A DNA stretch of 64,000 bases, taken from positions 12,547 to 76,546 of the forward strand of contig CALAPY010000019.1 in assembly GCA_937891015.1 (NCBI GenBank). The letters run 5' to 3'. How positions within the stretch are numbered: the first letter of the stretch is position 1; each line of letters starts with the position of its first letter. The position numbers and the translations under genes were made by a program. The notes under the pieces are model-generated. The model saw only the letters and a list, made by a program, of their open reading frames with translations, made no database searches and was not told the DNA's origin. Positions 8,863 to 17,321 of this stretch are shown piece by piece. Origin of the DNA: UBA2108 sp002713215. Its GTDB lineage: Bacteria > Bacteroidota > Bacteroidia > Flavobacteriales_G > Salibacteraceae.

Positions 8863-11256
8863 TTGGAGCGGAAATTACATAAATTACTTTTAGGCTTTTT
8901 TTTGTCTCTGGCTATCGTTTCGTGCAAGCCCTACAAAGATTTACAAGAAGGTGAATACCTGGTCAATAAAGTTAACATTGAATTTGAGAAAAATAAGGCT
9001 GAAAAGAAAGACATGCGCCAGGATAATGTTAAGATCGAGGACCTGGAAAGCATAATAAAACAAAAACCAAACAAAAGATTGTTTGGCGTTTTTAATCTGA
9101 GTACCAACCTATATGCCTACGGCTCAAGAAAAGACAATTGGTTTAGAAGATGGATGAAAAAAATGGGAGACGAACCGGTTATTCTAGACTCCACAAAAAC
9201 AGCTGCATCAACCGATCAGTTACGATTATTTCTAGTTAAAAAAGGCTATTTTCTCAATCAAACTTCCGACAGCACGGTAATTGTAGATTCAACGAAAAGA
9301 AAAGCTGAAGTCACCTATCAATTGACGTTAAATCAACCCTATACAGTTAAAAAGTTGGGGATGAGTATGGAAGATTTAACAATTAAGGAAACAGTCGATA
9401 AGTACTGGGGAGAGTCTAAAATCGAAATTGGTAAAAACTATGATGAATATGTACTAACCGAAGAAAGGGGGCGAATTGAAAACACCATGAAATCGGATGG
9501 GTATTACAACTTCGACAAAAGGTTTGTAAGCTTCACGGTAGATTCCAATAACCTGGAAAACGGAGTTAATATAGATGTCAACATTGAAAACCCGCGAATT
9601 AACAGACTAACAGAAGACAATAGAGATACGCTTGTAACTTATTCGCACAGAAAATACACCATTGAAGAAGTTTTTATTCAGGTAAGAAGTGATGACAAGC
9701 GTTACACGACTATAGATACCGCCCAAATGAACGGTTACGTCTTTGTAAACAGCTCTAAAAATAGCATTAGGCCTACGGTAATTCTTAGAACCTTGTACTT
9801 TAAACCGGGTGATCAGTATAACATTCAGAACATTCAATACACCTATAATCGCCTGGCCACATTAAAGGCTTTCAAATCGATAAACATAAACGTTTATCCA
9901 AGGACGAACGATCCGAATGACACTACTCTGGTTGCTTTTGTTGAACTGGCATTAAATTCCAGGCATTCCTTTGCTATTGAAACGGAAGGCACGAACCGAG
10001 GTGGTAACCTTGGAGTTAACGGAAGTGTCCGATTAAACAACCGCAACGTATTTAAAGGTGCTGAGTTGTTTCAGGTAAAGTTTACCGGTGGGCTGGAAGC
10101 TCAGGGAACCAGCTTTGAGCAGGATGAAAGTGTGGCTGAAGATCAGTTCGGAAATTCCATTTTCAATACCATTGAATATGGGATTGAGTTTGGTCTGAGA
10201 CTTCCTGAATTACTAATTCCAAAAAATAAATCCAAGATTCCAAGTTATACAAAACCTTCTACCGAGTTCACCTTTGGATACAACCATCAGTTTCGATCAG
10301 CCTATAACCGGGATATATTTAAAACCGGCTTGTATTATAACTGGATCATGAACAGAAAGAACATTTTTCGAGTTGGAATAATCGATCTATCCCTGGTTAG
10401 AATTGACAAGGCCCAATGGTTTCAGGAAAAATTGGATGCATCAAACAATTCACTACTGATCAATAGTTACAACAACCATCTTATTTCGGCGACCAAGTTT
10501 CAATATGAGTTTAATAACTCGATGATAAAAGAAAATAACATCCGGTTTAAAACAACAGTTGAAACAGCAGGTAATCTGCTCCGGGGGATTAATGAACTGT
10601 CAGGTAAACCCAGAGATTCAACCAATACTTATTACGAATTGTTGGGCATTCGGTATGCGCAGTACATTATGGTTGATGGATTTATTCGATACGGAACAAG
10701 ACTTACCAGGCACAGCTCCGCAGCCTATAGACTTTATGGTGGAATTGGCGTACCCCTGGCCAACCTTAACGTATTGCCGTTTGAAAAATCTTACTATGGT
10801 GGTGGTGCTAACTCTAACCGTGCCTGGGTTTCAAGAACCATGGGGCCTGGTGGTATGGCAGATACAGGATCACTTGCCGGAATTGACCGGATTGGTGATA
10901 TTAAATTAGAAGCCAATTTCGAATACCGCTTCGACATAATGGGATCATTTGAAGGTGCTTATTTTATTGATGCCGGGAACATTTGGATTCGTGAACATGA
11001 CCCTCAGCGTCCATTGGCCGAATTTGATGTTAATCGGTTTTATAAAGAACTAGCTATCGGCTCAGGTCTGGGGCTGCGATACAAAACCGGATTCTTTATT
11101 GTTCGGTTCGATGTGGGGGTCAAAATTCATGACCCGAAACTCATTGTAGGCGAGCGTTGGCTCTGGCAAACAAAACAACAATACGAATCCCTTAAACTCA
11201 AAAGTTATTATCGAGAAATTGTCAACTGGAACCTGGCAATTGATTATCCATTCTAA
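8863..11256 (+). CDS. tamL: TamL: BamA/TamA-superfamily outer-membrane lipoprotein
   Basis: Bacteroidota version of the translocation and assembly module outer-membrane subunit. A lipoprotein signal ends in the lipobox LAIVSC, so the mature N-terminus is lipidated. POTRA-like repeats follow to about residue 370, then a 16-strand-type barrel ending in an aromatic residue (WNLAIDYPF). Family landmarks are RLFGVFNLSTNLYAYGSRKD, YYGGGANSNRAWVSRTMGPG and GDIKLEANFEYRFDI. The TTG at 8863 is preferred because MERKLHKLLLGFFLSLAIVSC is a compact signal peptide; an upstream TTG at 8830 adds 11 unlikely residues. TamB, its usual periplasm-spanning partner, is not beside it. An MscS-type gene starts 5 nt after its stop. 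Confidence 0.9.
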   Translation: MERKLHKLLLGFFLSLAIVSCKPYKDLQEGEYLVNKVNIEFEKNKAEKKDMRQDNVKIEDLESIIKQKPNKRLFGVFNLSTNLYAYGSRKDNWFRRWMKKMGDEPVILDSTKTAASTDQLRLFLVKKGYFLNQTSDSTVIVDSTKRKAEVTYQLTLNQPYTVKKLGMSMEDLTIKETVDKYWGESKIEIGKNYDEYVLTEERGRIENTMKSDGYYNFDKRFVSFTVDSNNLENGVNIDVNIENPRINRLTEDNRDTLVTYSHRKYTIEEVFIQVRSDDKRYTTIDTAQMNGYVFVNSSKNSIRPTVILRTLYFKPGDQYNIQNIQYTYNRLATLKAFKSININVYPRTNDPNDTTLVAFVELALNSRHSFAIETEGTNRGGNLGVNGSVRLNNRNVFKGAELFQVKFTGGLEAQGTSFEQDESVAEDQFGNSIFNTIEYGIEFGLRLPELLIPKNKSKIPSYTKPSTEFTFGYNHQFRSAYNRDIFKTGLYYNWIMNRKNIFRVGIIDLSLVRIDKAQWFQEKLDASNNSLLINSYNNHLISATKFQYEFNNSMIKENNIRFKTTVETAGNLLRGINELSGKPRDSTNTYYELLGIRYAQYIMVDGFIRYGTRLTRHSSAAYRLYGGIGVPLANLNVLPFEKSYYGGGANSNRAWVSRTMGPGGMADTGSLAGIDRIGDIKLEANFEYRFDIMGSFEGAYFIDAGNIWIREHDPQRPLAEFDVNRFYKELAIGSGLGLRYKTGFFIVRFDVGVKIHDPKLIVGERWLWQTKQQYESLKLKSYYREIVNWNLAIDYPF

Positions 11257-11261
11257 GTAGT

Positions 11262-12521
11262 ATGAACGATTTTGGTACCCCATTCTATGATTTTTTAATT
11301 CAACACGGCTTCAGTGAATTTTGGACATCCATTATTCGATCGACCGTATTTATTATTATCCTCTTCTTATTCTCTTCACTTTTCAATTTCTTGGGAAGAA
11401 GGATTTTTCTAAATCTCATTGTTCGGTTCACAGAAAAAACCAAATCCAACTACGATGATATATTCCTGGAAAACCGGGTCTTTTATAAAATAACACTGTT
11501 GTTTCCGGCAATAGGAATCTACTTGTTTGACGACATAATTCTTATTCATGCTTCCTATTTACGTCCCTACATTATAGGAGCCACCAACGTTTATAGCATT
11601 ATCATAATCGCCGTGATATTGAGCGCCGTGTTCAAATCACTTGAAGATATTATGGCGCAAAGCAAACCGTTCAAGGATAAGCCACTAACCTCGTACCGAC
11701 AATTGTTAGACATATTGAACTATGGAGTCGCAATCATTTTAGTTATATCCATACTAATCGATAAATCTCCTATGTATTTGTTAAGTGCTATGGGAGCTGC
11801 AACCGCTATTCTGTTGTTGGTTTTTAGAGACAGTATCCTGGGACTAACAGCCAGTATTCAACTAGCGAGTAATGATATGATTCGCGTTGGTGACTGGGTT
11901 ACCGTGTCGTCTTACGGTGCTGATGGGGATGTAATGGAAATTACACTCAATACCGTTAAAGTACGGAATTTCGATAAGACCATAACTACTGTTCCTACTT
12001 ATGCATTCATTTCCAATTCCTTTAAAAACTGGAGGGGCATGGAGGAATCGAAAGGCAGAAGAATAAAACGAGCCATTCACATAAAAATTGATTCCATTTG
12101 TTTTGCAGACAACGACCTGATAGATCGCCTGGAAAAAGTTGATATCATTCAGGGTTTGATACAGACTAAAAAAGAAGAAATAGACCGTTACAATATTGAA
12201 AACAAGGTTAACACCAATTCGTTAATCAACGGAAGAAGACAGACCAATGTTGGACTTTTTAGATCCTACCTGGTATCCTATTTAAAAAACAATCCCAATG
12301 TTAATACGGACCTCACCTACATGGTTAGGCAATTGGACGAAACCAATTACGGGTTGCCATTGGAAATCTATTGTTTTAGCAGGGAAAAAGATTGGGTTAT
12401 ATACGAAGGAATTATGTCGGATATTTTTGACCACATCTACGCCTCTGCCCCCTACTTTAACCTGGAAATCTTCCAGAGCCCATCAGGTAAAGATTTTAGG
12501 CAACTGAAACGGGAAGTGTAG
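11262..12521 (+). CDS. Mechanosensitive channel, MscS family (YbdG-like)
   Basis: Small-conductance mechanosensitive channel of the inner membrane that releases solutes on hypo-osmotic shock. There are hydrophobic spans at about residues 24-46, 70-90, 96-122, 146-166 and the pore-lining segment near 170-200 (LSAMGAATAILLLVFRDSIL). The typical beta-domain follows: ASNDMIRVGDWVTVSSYGAD, GDVMEITLNTVKVRNFDKTITTVP shape, and NSFKNWRGMEESKGRRIKRA. The last feature and the 419-aa length match the YbdG/MscM-type subgroup. It is probably co-transcribed with tamL (5-nt gap). Pore gating properties cannot be predicted. Confidence 0.92.
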   Translation: MNDFGTPFYDFLIQHGFSEFWTSIIRSTVFIIILFLFSSLFNFLGRRIFLNLIVRFTEKTKSNYDDIFLENRVFYKITLLFPAIGIYLFDDIILIHASYLRPYIIGATNVYSIIIIAVILSAVFKSLEDIMAQSKPFKDKPLTSYRQLLDILNYGVAIILVISILIDKSPMYLLSAMGAATAILLLVFRDSILGLTASIQLASNDMIRVGDWVTVSSYGADGDVMEITLNTVKVRNFDKTITTVPTYAFISNSFKNWRGMEESKGRRIKRAIHIKIDSICFADNDLIDRLEKVDIIQGLIQTKKEEIDRYNIENKVNTNSLINGRRQTNVGLFRSYLVSYLKNNPNVNTDLTYMVRQLDETNYGLPLEIYCFSREKDWVIYEGIMSDIFDHIYASAPYFNLEIFQSPSGKDFRQLKREV

Positions 12522-12613
12522 AGTTTTGATATTCGGTGTTGGATGTTGGGTAAAATCAATACATTACGAATTATTGAAAGTAACGATCAAAAGTCAAATA
12601 TCCTAAAAACGTC

Positions 12614-13051
12614 TCAACTGGTATGATCGAATACAATAACCCATTTACCATTCTTTTTTTCCCAGATTAGATTAAAGCTCCCTCCAAGCGTATCGGAACT
12701 TCGATAAACATTCCACTTGCCGACCAAAAAATGGCTGTTGGGTCCAAAAGGCTTTGATCGAAGTATTTCAAAATCCAGCCTTCCCATTTTATCCTTATTC
12801 GAATAACTCCTTTTGTAATTATCATAAATAACCTGCCAACCACAATTCATTCCATTTTTACTCAAAAAGCAAAGAGAATCGCTGTTCCAGTAATATTGCA
12901 TAAAACCTTCTAAATCGCCGTTGTTCCAGTTTTTCTGCTGTTCCATCAATAAGCTTTTTATTTCGATGCTGTGGTCGTCTACCTTTGAATGATTTTCACA
13001 ACCATATGTGATTAAAAAAAGTGAAATAAATAGTGCAGGAATAAACTTCAT
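12614..13051 (-). CDS. DUF4440/SnoaL-like (NTF2-fold) lipoprotein
   Basis: A 145-residue protein with signal MKFIPALFISLFLITYGC, whose terminal Cys looks like a lipobox. The rest has the NTF2-fold pattern of DUF4440/SnoaL-like proteins: an N-terminal helix with QQKNWNNGDLEGFMQYYW, the strand pair LDFEILRSKPFG and HFLVGKWNVYRSSD, and a closing strand FNLIWEKKNGKWVIVFDHTS. Such proteins are mostly of unknown function, and no catalytic residues can be assigned. The ATG at 13051 is chosen over an upstream TTG at 13087 because it starts the signal peptide. Divergent from the phosphatase gene at 13088 with a 36-nt gap. Confidence 0.8.
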   Translation of the reverse strand: MKFIPALFISLFLITYGCENHSKVDDHSIEIKSLLMEQQKNWNNGDLEGFMQYYWNSDSLCFLSKNGMNCGWQVIYDNYKRSYSNKDKMGRLDFEILRSKPFGPNSHFLVGKWNVYRSSDTLGGSFNLIWEKKNGKWVIVFDHTS

Positions 13052-13087
13052 AGTAATCTTGTTCAAGTTACAGCCGAAAGATAACAA

Positions 13088-14305
13088 TTGGAAAAGAAAC
13101 AGGTAAATATCCTTGTTGTAGAAGATGAACCCGGAATGGCGTTACTATTGACGCGATTACTGGAGCAATTGGGTTATGCTGTTTTACCCATTGAAAAAAC
13201 CGGAGAGGGAGCGATTAATTCAACCGAAGAAAACAATCCCGATCTCATATTAATGGACATTTATCTAGAAGGTGAAATGACTGGAATTCAGGCAGCTGAA
13301 AAGATTTTGGCAGCGAATAACATACCGGTTATTTATGCTACATCCGATAGTGATGAAAACACCATTAAAACAGCGCGCTCTACTTACCCATTGGGTTATA
13401 TAGTAAAACCTTACAACAAAAATGTTCTTAAATCAACAATAGAAGTTGCTCTTTCCATCAGGGAGGTGGATTCTAGAAAAAATGAAGAATTACAACTAGC
13501 TTATGAAACCATAAGCAACCAAACGCATGAAATTCTGGAAAGCTTTAAAAGCGCCAAGGACATTCAATATGCTATCCTTCCCTCTGAAAAAGACTTTTTA
13601 AAAGAACATCCCAATTGTTTCATATTTAACAAGCCAAAGGAACGATTAGGCGGAGATTTTTTTTGGTATAAGAAACTAACCAAGAACAGGGTCCTTTTTG
13701 CAGTTGTTGACTGCACCGGTCATGGAGTTCCGGGAGCTTTGATGTCCATTTTGGTAAACTACCAGTTAAATAAAGCCCTTGCCCAGCTAAACGACAATGA
13801 TACGTTGGGAACAATGCTGGGAATAGTTGACCGTGTACTAAGTGATACCTACGAGGGAACTAAAAATGAATTGGACGCCAGCCAAATTAGTAACCTCAAC
13901 GCGGGATTTGATGCTGCCGTTTGTCTCTGGGATCCCGATCATGGCAAACTAACTTTTTGTGGTGCCAAAAGGCCTCTGCTTCTTGTTCGAAACAATGAAT
14001 TAAAAGAAATCAAGGGAAACAGATCTTCCGTAGGACTGTTTGCGCTAACCGATAAAGGGTATGATTCAATAGATATTAATATTCAGGAAGGAGACACTAT
14101 TTATGTCTACTCTGACGGATATGCTGACCAAATTGGAGATAAAAGTGGGCGCCGCTTAAAATCAGCACCATTCAGAAATCTTATTCTAAAATATTCAGTC
14201 AATGAACTGGCTGAACAACATAGGAACCTGGAAGATGCCTTCGAAGTATGGAAAGGCGGTGAAGAACAAATGGACGATGTGCTTGTATTGGGCATGAAGT
14301 TTTAG
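13088..14305 (+). CDS. Response regulator with PP2C (SpoIIE/RsbU-type) phosphatase output
   Basis: Residues 1-125 form a receiver domain: VVEDE acidic pocket at 11-15, phospho-acceptor Asp57 in LILMDIYL, and Lys107 in IVKPY. A helical linker of about 45 residues follows (DSRKNEELQLAYETISNQ). Residues ~170-405 form a PPM/PP2C phosphatase of the SpoIIE class: AILPSEKDFL, RLGGDFFWY, VVDCTGHGVPGALMS, TFCGAKRPLLLV and TIYVYSDGYADQIG, with the metal-binding Asp residues in place. Such proteins dephosphorylate anti-anti-sigma factors or similar targets under control of a histidine kinase. Neither a cognate kinase nor an anti-sigma partner lies next to it. Start is TTG, as the alignable N-terminus begins immediately. 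Confidence 0.92.
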   Translation: MEKKQVNILVVEDEPGMALLLTRLLEQLGYAVLPIEKTGEGAINSTEENNPDLILMDIYLEGEMTGIQAAEKILAANNIPVIYATSDSDENTIKTARSTYPLGYIVKPYNKNVLKSTIEVALSIREVDSRKNEELQLAYETISNQTHEILESFKSAKDIQYAILPSEKDFLKEHPNCFIFNKPKERLGGDFFWYKKLTKNRVLFAVVDCTGHGVPGALMSILVNYQLNKALAQLNDNDTLGTMLGIVDRVLSDTYEGTKNELDASQISNLNAGFDAAVCLWDPDHGKLTFCGAKRPLLLVRNNELKEIKGNRSSVGLFALTDKGYDSIDINIQEGDTIYVYSDGYADQIGDKSGRRLKSAPFRNLILKYSVNELAEQHRNLEDAFEVWKGGEEQMDDVLVLGMKF

Positions 14306-14372
14306 TAGTCGATACCGTTTCCTATAATCAACCCATTTACACACAGTATAATTAAAGCCGAAAACTGGCTTG

Positions 14373-14402
14373 TTGCCCTTCCGTGAGATTCTCATAAATT
14401 TG
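14373..14402 (+). promoter_or_regulatory. Bacteroidota-type promoter of the FMN glutamate-synthase-like gene
   Basis: TTG at 14373-14375, a 19-nt spacer, then TAAATTTG at 14395-14402, a full match to the phylum -7 consensus TAnnTTTG. The ATG is 22 nt downstream. Confidence 0.6.
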
Positions 14403-14406
14403 AGAA
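14389..14406. promoter_or_regulatory. Inverted repeat overlapping the promoter -7 box
   Basis: TTCTCA-TAAATT-TGAGAA, a perfect 6-nt-arm inverted repeat centred on the -7 element of the promoter at 14373-14402. The position would suit a repressor site (inference). Confidence 0.35.
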
Positions 14407-14424
14407 CACACTAAACGGTTTCTC

Positions 14425-15930
14425 ATGAGAAGACTCTTTTTTATTACTTCTTCTATTACCTTAATAATTACGGCCTACCTCGTATTCTACGTACATGACT
14501 ATTTCCAAGTATTCCTTTACTTCCTGGTCCCTTTAATTATTTTAGGGTATTATGATGCCTTCCAAAGAAAGCATGCGATTTTGCGTAACTTTCCTGTTCT
14601 TGGCCATCTCAGGTACATATTCGAGGGGATTTCTCCTGAAATACAGCAATATTTTATTGAGAGAAGAACCGATGGAACTCCCTTATCTCGAAACCAAAGA
14701 AGCTTAATTTACCAGCGATCAAAAGGAGTAAAAGACACTCACCCCTTCGGAACAGAATTTAACTTAATGGAACCTGGATTTGAGTTTCTGGCACATTCCA
14801 TGTTTCCCAAAAAACATGTTGAAGCTCCCAGAATTACCATTGGTGGTCCGCATTGTAAGTACCCTTACCAGGCTTCTATTCTAAATATATCAGCCATGAG
14901 TTATGGGTCGCTCAGTTGCCGGGCAATAGAAGCCTTGAACATAGGTGCGCGGGAAGGAGGCTTTTATCATAACACAGGGGAAGGAAGTATTTCAAAATTT
15001 CACCTTAACGGAGGAGATTTAGTGTGGCAAATTGGAACTGGCTATTTCGGATGTCGCACCAAGGACGGGAGGTTCGATCCTGAAAAATTCAAGCAAAAGG
15101 CTGCTACACCGGAAGTTAAAATGATTGAGATCAAAATTTCTCAAGGGGCAAAACCTGGTCACGGTGGTATCCTTCCAGCAGAAAAAAACACAAAAGAAAT
15201 TGCCATGGTTCGAGGTGTTGAACCCCACACCACCATTTTTTCTCCTCCAGGGCATAGTGCCTTCATCGATTTAAAAGGCCTACTCCATTTCATTCAGGAA
15301 TTGAGGGAATTGTCTGACGGCAAACCCGTTGGATTTAAAATATGTGTGGGTAGAAAAGATGAATTTGAAGCCTTATGCGATGAAATGCTTGCTACCGGAA
15401 TAAAACCAGATTTTATCACGGTTGATGGTGCCGAAGGAGGCACCGGTGCTGCGCCACCCGAATTTGCTGACCATATGGGCGTTCCACTCGAGCGCGGGTT
15501 GGTTTTTGTTGTGGACACCTTGTTTCTAAAGGGCTTAAGACAGGACATAAAAATTATATGCAGTGGAAAAGTTATCAGTGGAGCTTCCATGGTTCGATAC
15601 CTTGCATTGGGCGCTGATATTTGCAACAGCGCACGAGCTATGATGCTAGCCATTGGATGTATTCAGGCACAGCGCTGTAACAACAACACCTGCCCTACCG
15701 GTGTGGCCACCCAGGACAAAGAATTAATTGCCGGGTTAAGTGTTAAGAACAAATCGAAACGTGTAACCCAATACCAGAGGAATACGGTAAATGCTGCTAT
15801 GGAAATTGTTGGGGCCATCGGCCTTGATCATCCCGATGACCTCAAAAGGCATCATGTAATTAAAAATGTGGACTCCATTACCAGCCAATTGTTTAGTGAG
15901 ATTTATCCTTATCCCGAATGTGCTGTTTAA
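14425..15930 (+). CDS. FMN-binding glutamate synthase family protein
   Basis: Contains the FMN/TIM-barrel domain of the glutamate synthase large subunit in the short, membrane-anchored form (501 aa). Two membrane spans lie at residues ~5-22 and 27-43. Then come ISAMSYGSLSCRAIEALNIG, YHNTGEGSISKFHLNGGDLV, QGAKPGHGGILPAEK, FITVDGAEGGTGAAPPEFAD and CNNNTCPTGVATQD. The last has the Cys cluster where GltB binds its 3Fe-4S centre. It lacks the glutaminase and GXGXG domains of full GltB. The reaction of these stand-alone proteins is not established. The phylum-type promoter and an overlapping palindrome lie just upstream. Confidence 0.9.
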   Translation: MRRLFFITSSITLIITAYLVFYVHDYFQVFLYFLVPLIILGYYDAFQRKHAILRNFPVLGHLRYIFEGISPEIQQYFIERRTDGTPLSRNQRSLIYQRSKGVKDTHPFGTEFNLMEPGFEFLAHSMFPKKHVEAPRITIGGPHCKYPYQASILNISAMSYGSLSCRAIEALNIGAREGGFYHNTGEGSISKFHLNGGDLVWQIGTGYFGCRTKDGRFDPEKFKQKAATPEVKMIEIKISQGAKPGHGGILPAEKNTKEIAMVRGVEPHTTIFSPPGHSAFIDLKGLLHFIQELRELSDGKPVGFKICVGRKDEFEALCDEMLATGIKPDFITVDGAEGGTGAAPPEFADHMGVPLERGLVFVVDTLFLKGLRQDIKIICSGKVISGASMVRYLALGADICNSARAMMLAIGCIQAQRCNNNTCPTGVATQDKELIAGLSVKNKSKRVTQYQRNTVNAAMEIVGAIGLDHPDDLKRHHVIKNVDSITSQLFSEIYPYPECAV

Positions 15931-15974
15931 TTTGACTATTCGTGGAAGAATTTCCCAGTAACCGGGCAATTCTG

Positions 15975-17321
15975 TTATTGAGTGAGTTTTCGTTTTATCT
16001 GAGGAGCAATTTCCCTGGAAAATTTGGTCTTAAACGATTCAATTGCCTTAACCCTGGCGCGGTCGTAGCTTAAATCAACTCCCTTTAAATCAATTAGTTT
16101 TTTAGAATACAGGCGCTCACCTGCTTTGGTCTCTATAGTGGTCTCAACATCCACAAAAGTGGTAAACAGTCCGTTATACTCACCTCCTTCTCTTGCAACC
16201 ATTTTAATTGTGCAATACAAATCGGCATTGGATTTTTTACTTTCATACAATAATGAAAAGTTGCTTAATGAAGTCTGTAACGAAGGAAGAATCGAGATTC
16301 CAATTCCAGAAATATCAATGTTAATTTTTGGTGTTTCCACATAAAGAATTCCAGAAGCTTCCGGCAATCTAATTCCCGAACCAAGGGCTTTTTCAACTTC
16401 CCTGGAAATAGAAGCTATTTTTTTAATGTTGGGAACAACCCTTAAATTAACCTCCATTGGTTTACTTCCTTTCATTCCCGATAACGAAGCAATACCATTA
16501 ATATCGGTTACAAATTGATTAGAGCTAATGGTTAATCCACTATTCTGCAATTCAAGGGGTAATCCACTTACAATTTTTCCATTCGACGTGCAATTAACGT
16601 AAAGTGCCCCATCTGGTAATGCAATGCCATATGGCAACCGGTAACTTAACCTGTTCATACTAACCGATAACTTATCAAAGCTACTCTGCAACTCAGAAAA
16701 AAGATAGTTTCCATAAAAAACTTCCTTCCCCTCTATTACGGTCTTTAAAGGCTCGCTCCAATACTCCTTAATTGCTTCTACGGCCATCAACTTGTATTTG
16801 ATTTCCTTAGCTACGTCAACATTTTCAGACTCCCTGGCCTTCACCAACCACGATTTGGAAATTTCAATTTGCTTGTTTTCCAGGCTTTTCTTCCATTCCA
16901 GGTATTGTGCCTTATTTAATCGATAGTACAAAGCATATTCATCTTTGGTTTCGTAAGAATCAACCAACTCATAGTTTTCCAATTCTACATTCGACTCCAA
17001 TTTAATGCTTTGTACAAAATCCTCTTTATAAGAGTCATTTACCTCGAAAGAATACAAAATGGAATTTGCCTTTACTTTAACCTCAATCTCAGAAGCCAGA
17101 TCATCCAGTGCCTTTTTTTTAGCTTGTTCGGCATAATCAGCAGGAAACATTGATTTCGAAATTCGGGAGATACCGATATAATAACTCGAATTACGCGGTC
17201 TGGACATGAGCCAGGTTGGTACGTTTGAAGTTACACCCTGGTCAACTTCCTGAACGGCTTTCTTGGATGAGCCACACCCCAACAGAAGCGGTATTAATAA
17301 GAGAACAAAGAAGTATTTCAT
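15975..17321 (-). CDS. LPP20-family lipoprotein
   Basis: Lipoprotein with signal MKYFFVLLLIPLLLGCGSSK (lipobox LLLGC). Residues ~30-150 form an LPP20-type domain: PTWLMSRPRNSSYYIGISR, then DYAEQAKKKALDDLASEIEV, with the usual 'recurring helices then Tyr-rich strand' pattern (ELVDSYETKDEYALYYRL). The C-terminal half is a set of beta-rich segments of unknown identity, possibly Ig-like, ending in a strand-helix unit (RARVKAIESFKTKFSREIA). LPP20 proteins accompany CsgG/LpoB-type lipoproteins in several phyla. Here the ATG overlaps the stop of such a gene by 4 nt (ATGA), so the two products are probably made together and act at the outer membrane. Function unknown. Confidence 0.82.
   Translation of the reverse strand: MKYFFVLLLIPLLLGCGSSKKAVQEVDQGVTSNVPTWLMSRPRNSSYYIGISRISKSMFPADYAEQAKKKALDDLASEIEVKVKANSILYSFEVNDSYKEDFVQSIKLESNVELENYELVDSYETKDEYALYYRLNKAQYLEWKKSLENKQIEISKSWLVKARESENVDVAKEIKYKLMAVEAIKEYWSEPLKTVIEGKEVFYGNYLFSELQSSFDKLSVSMNRLSYRLPYGIALPDGALYVNCTSNGKIVSGLPLELQNSGLTISSNQFVTDINGIASLSGMKGSKPMEVNLRVVPNIKKIASISREVEKALGSGIRLPEASGILYVETPKINIDISGIGISILPSLQTSLSNFSLLYESKKSNADLYCTIKMVAREGGEYNGLFTTFVDVETTIETKAGERLYSKKLIDLKGVDLSYDRARVKAIESFKTKFSREIAPQIKRKLTQ

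Noticed and set aside
10559..10909. 116-residue plus-strand frame inside tamL
   Set aside because: Out-of-frame shadow of the barrel region of tamL with no recognisable domain.
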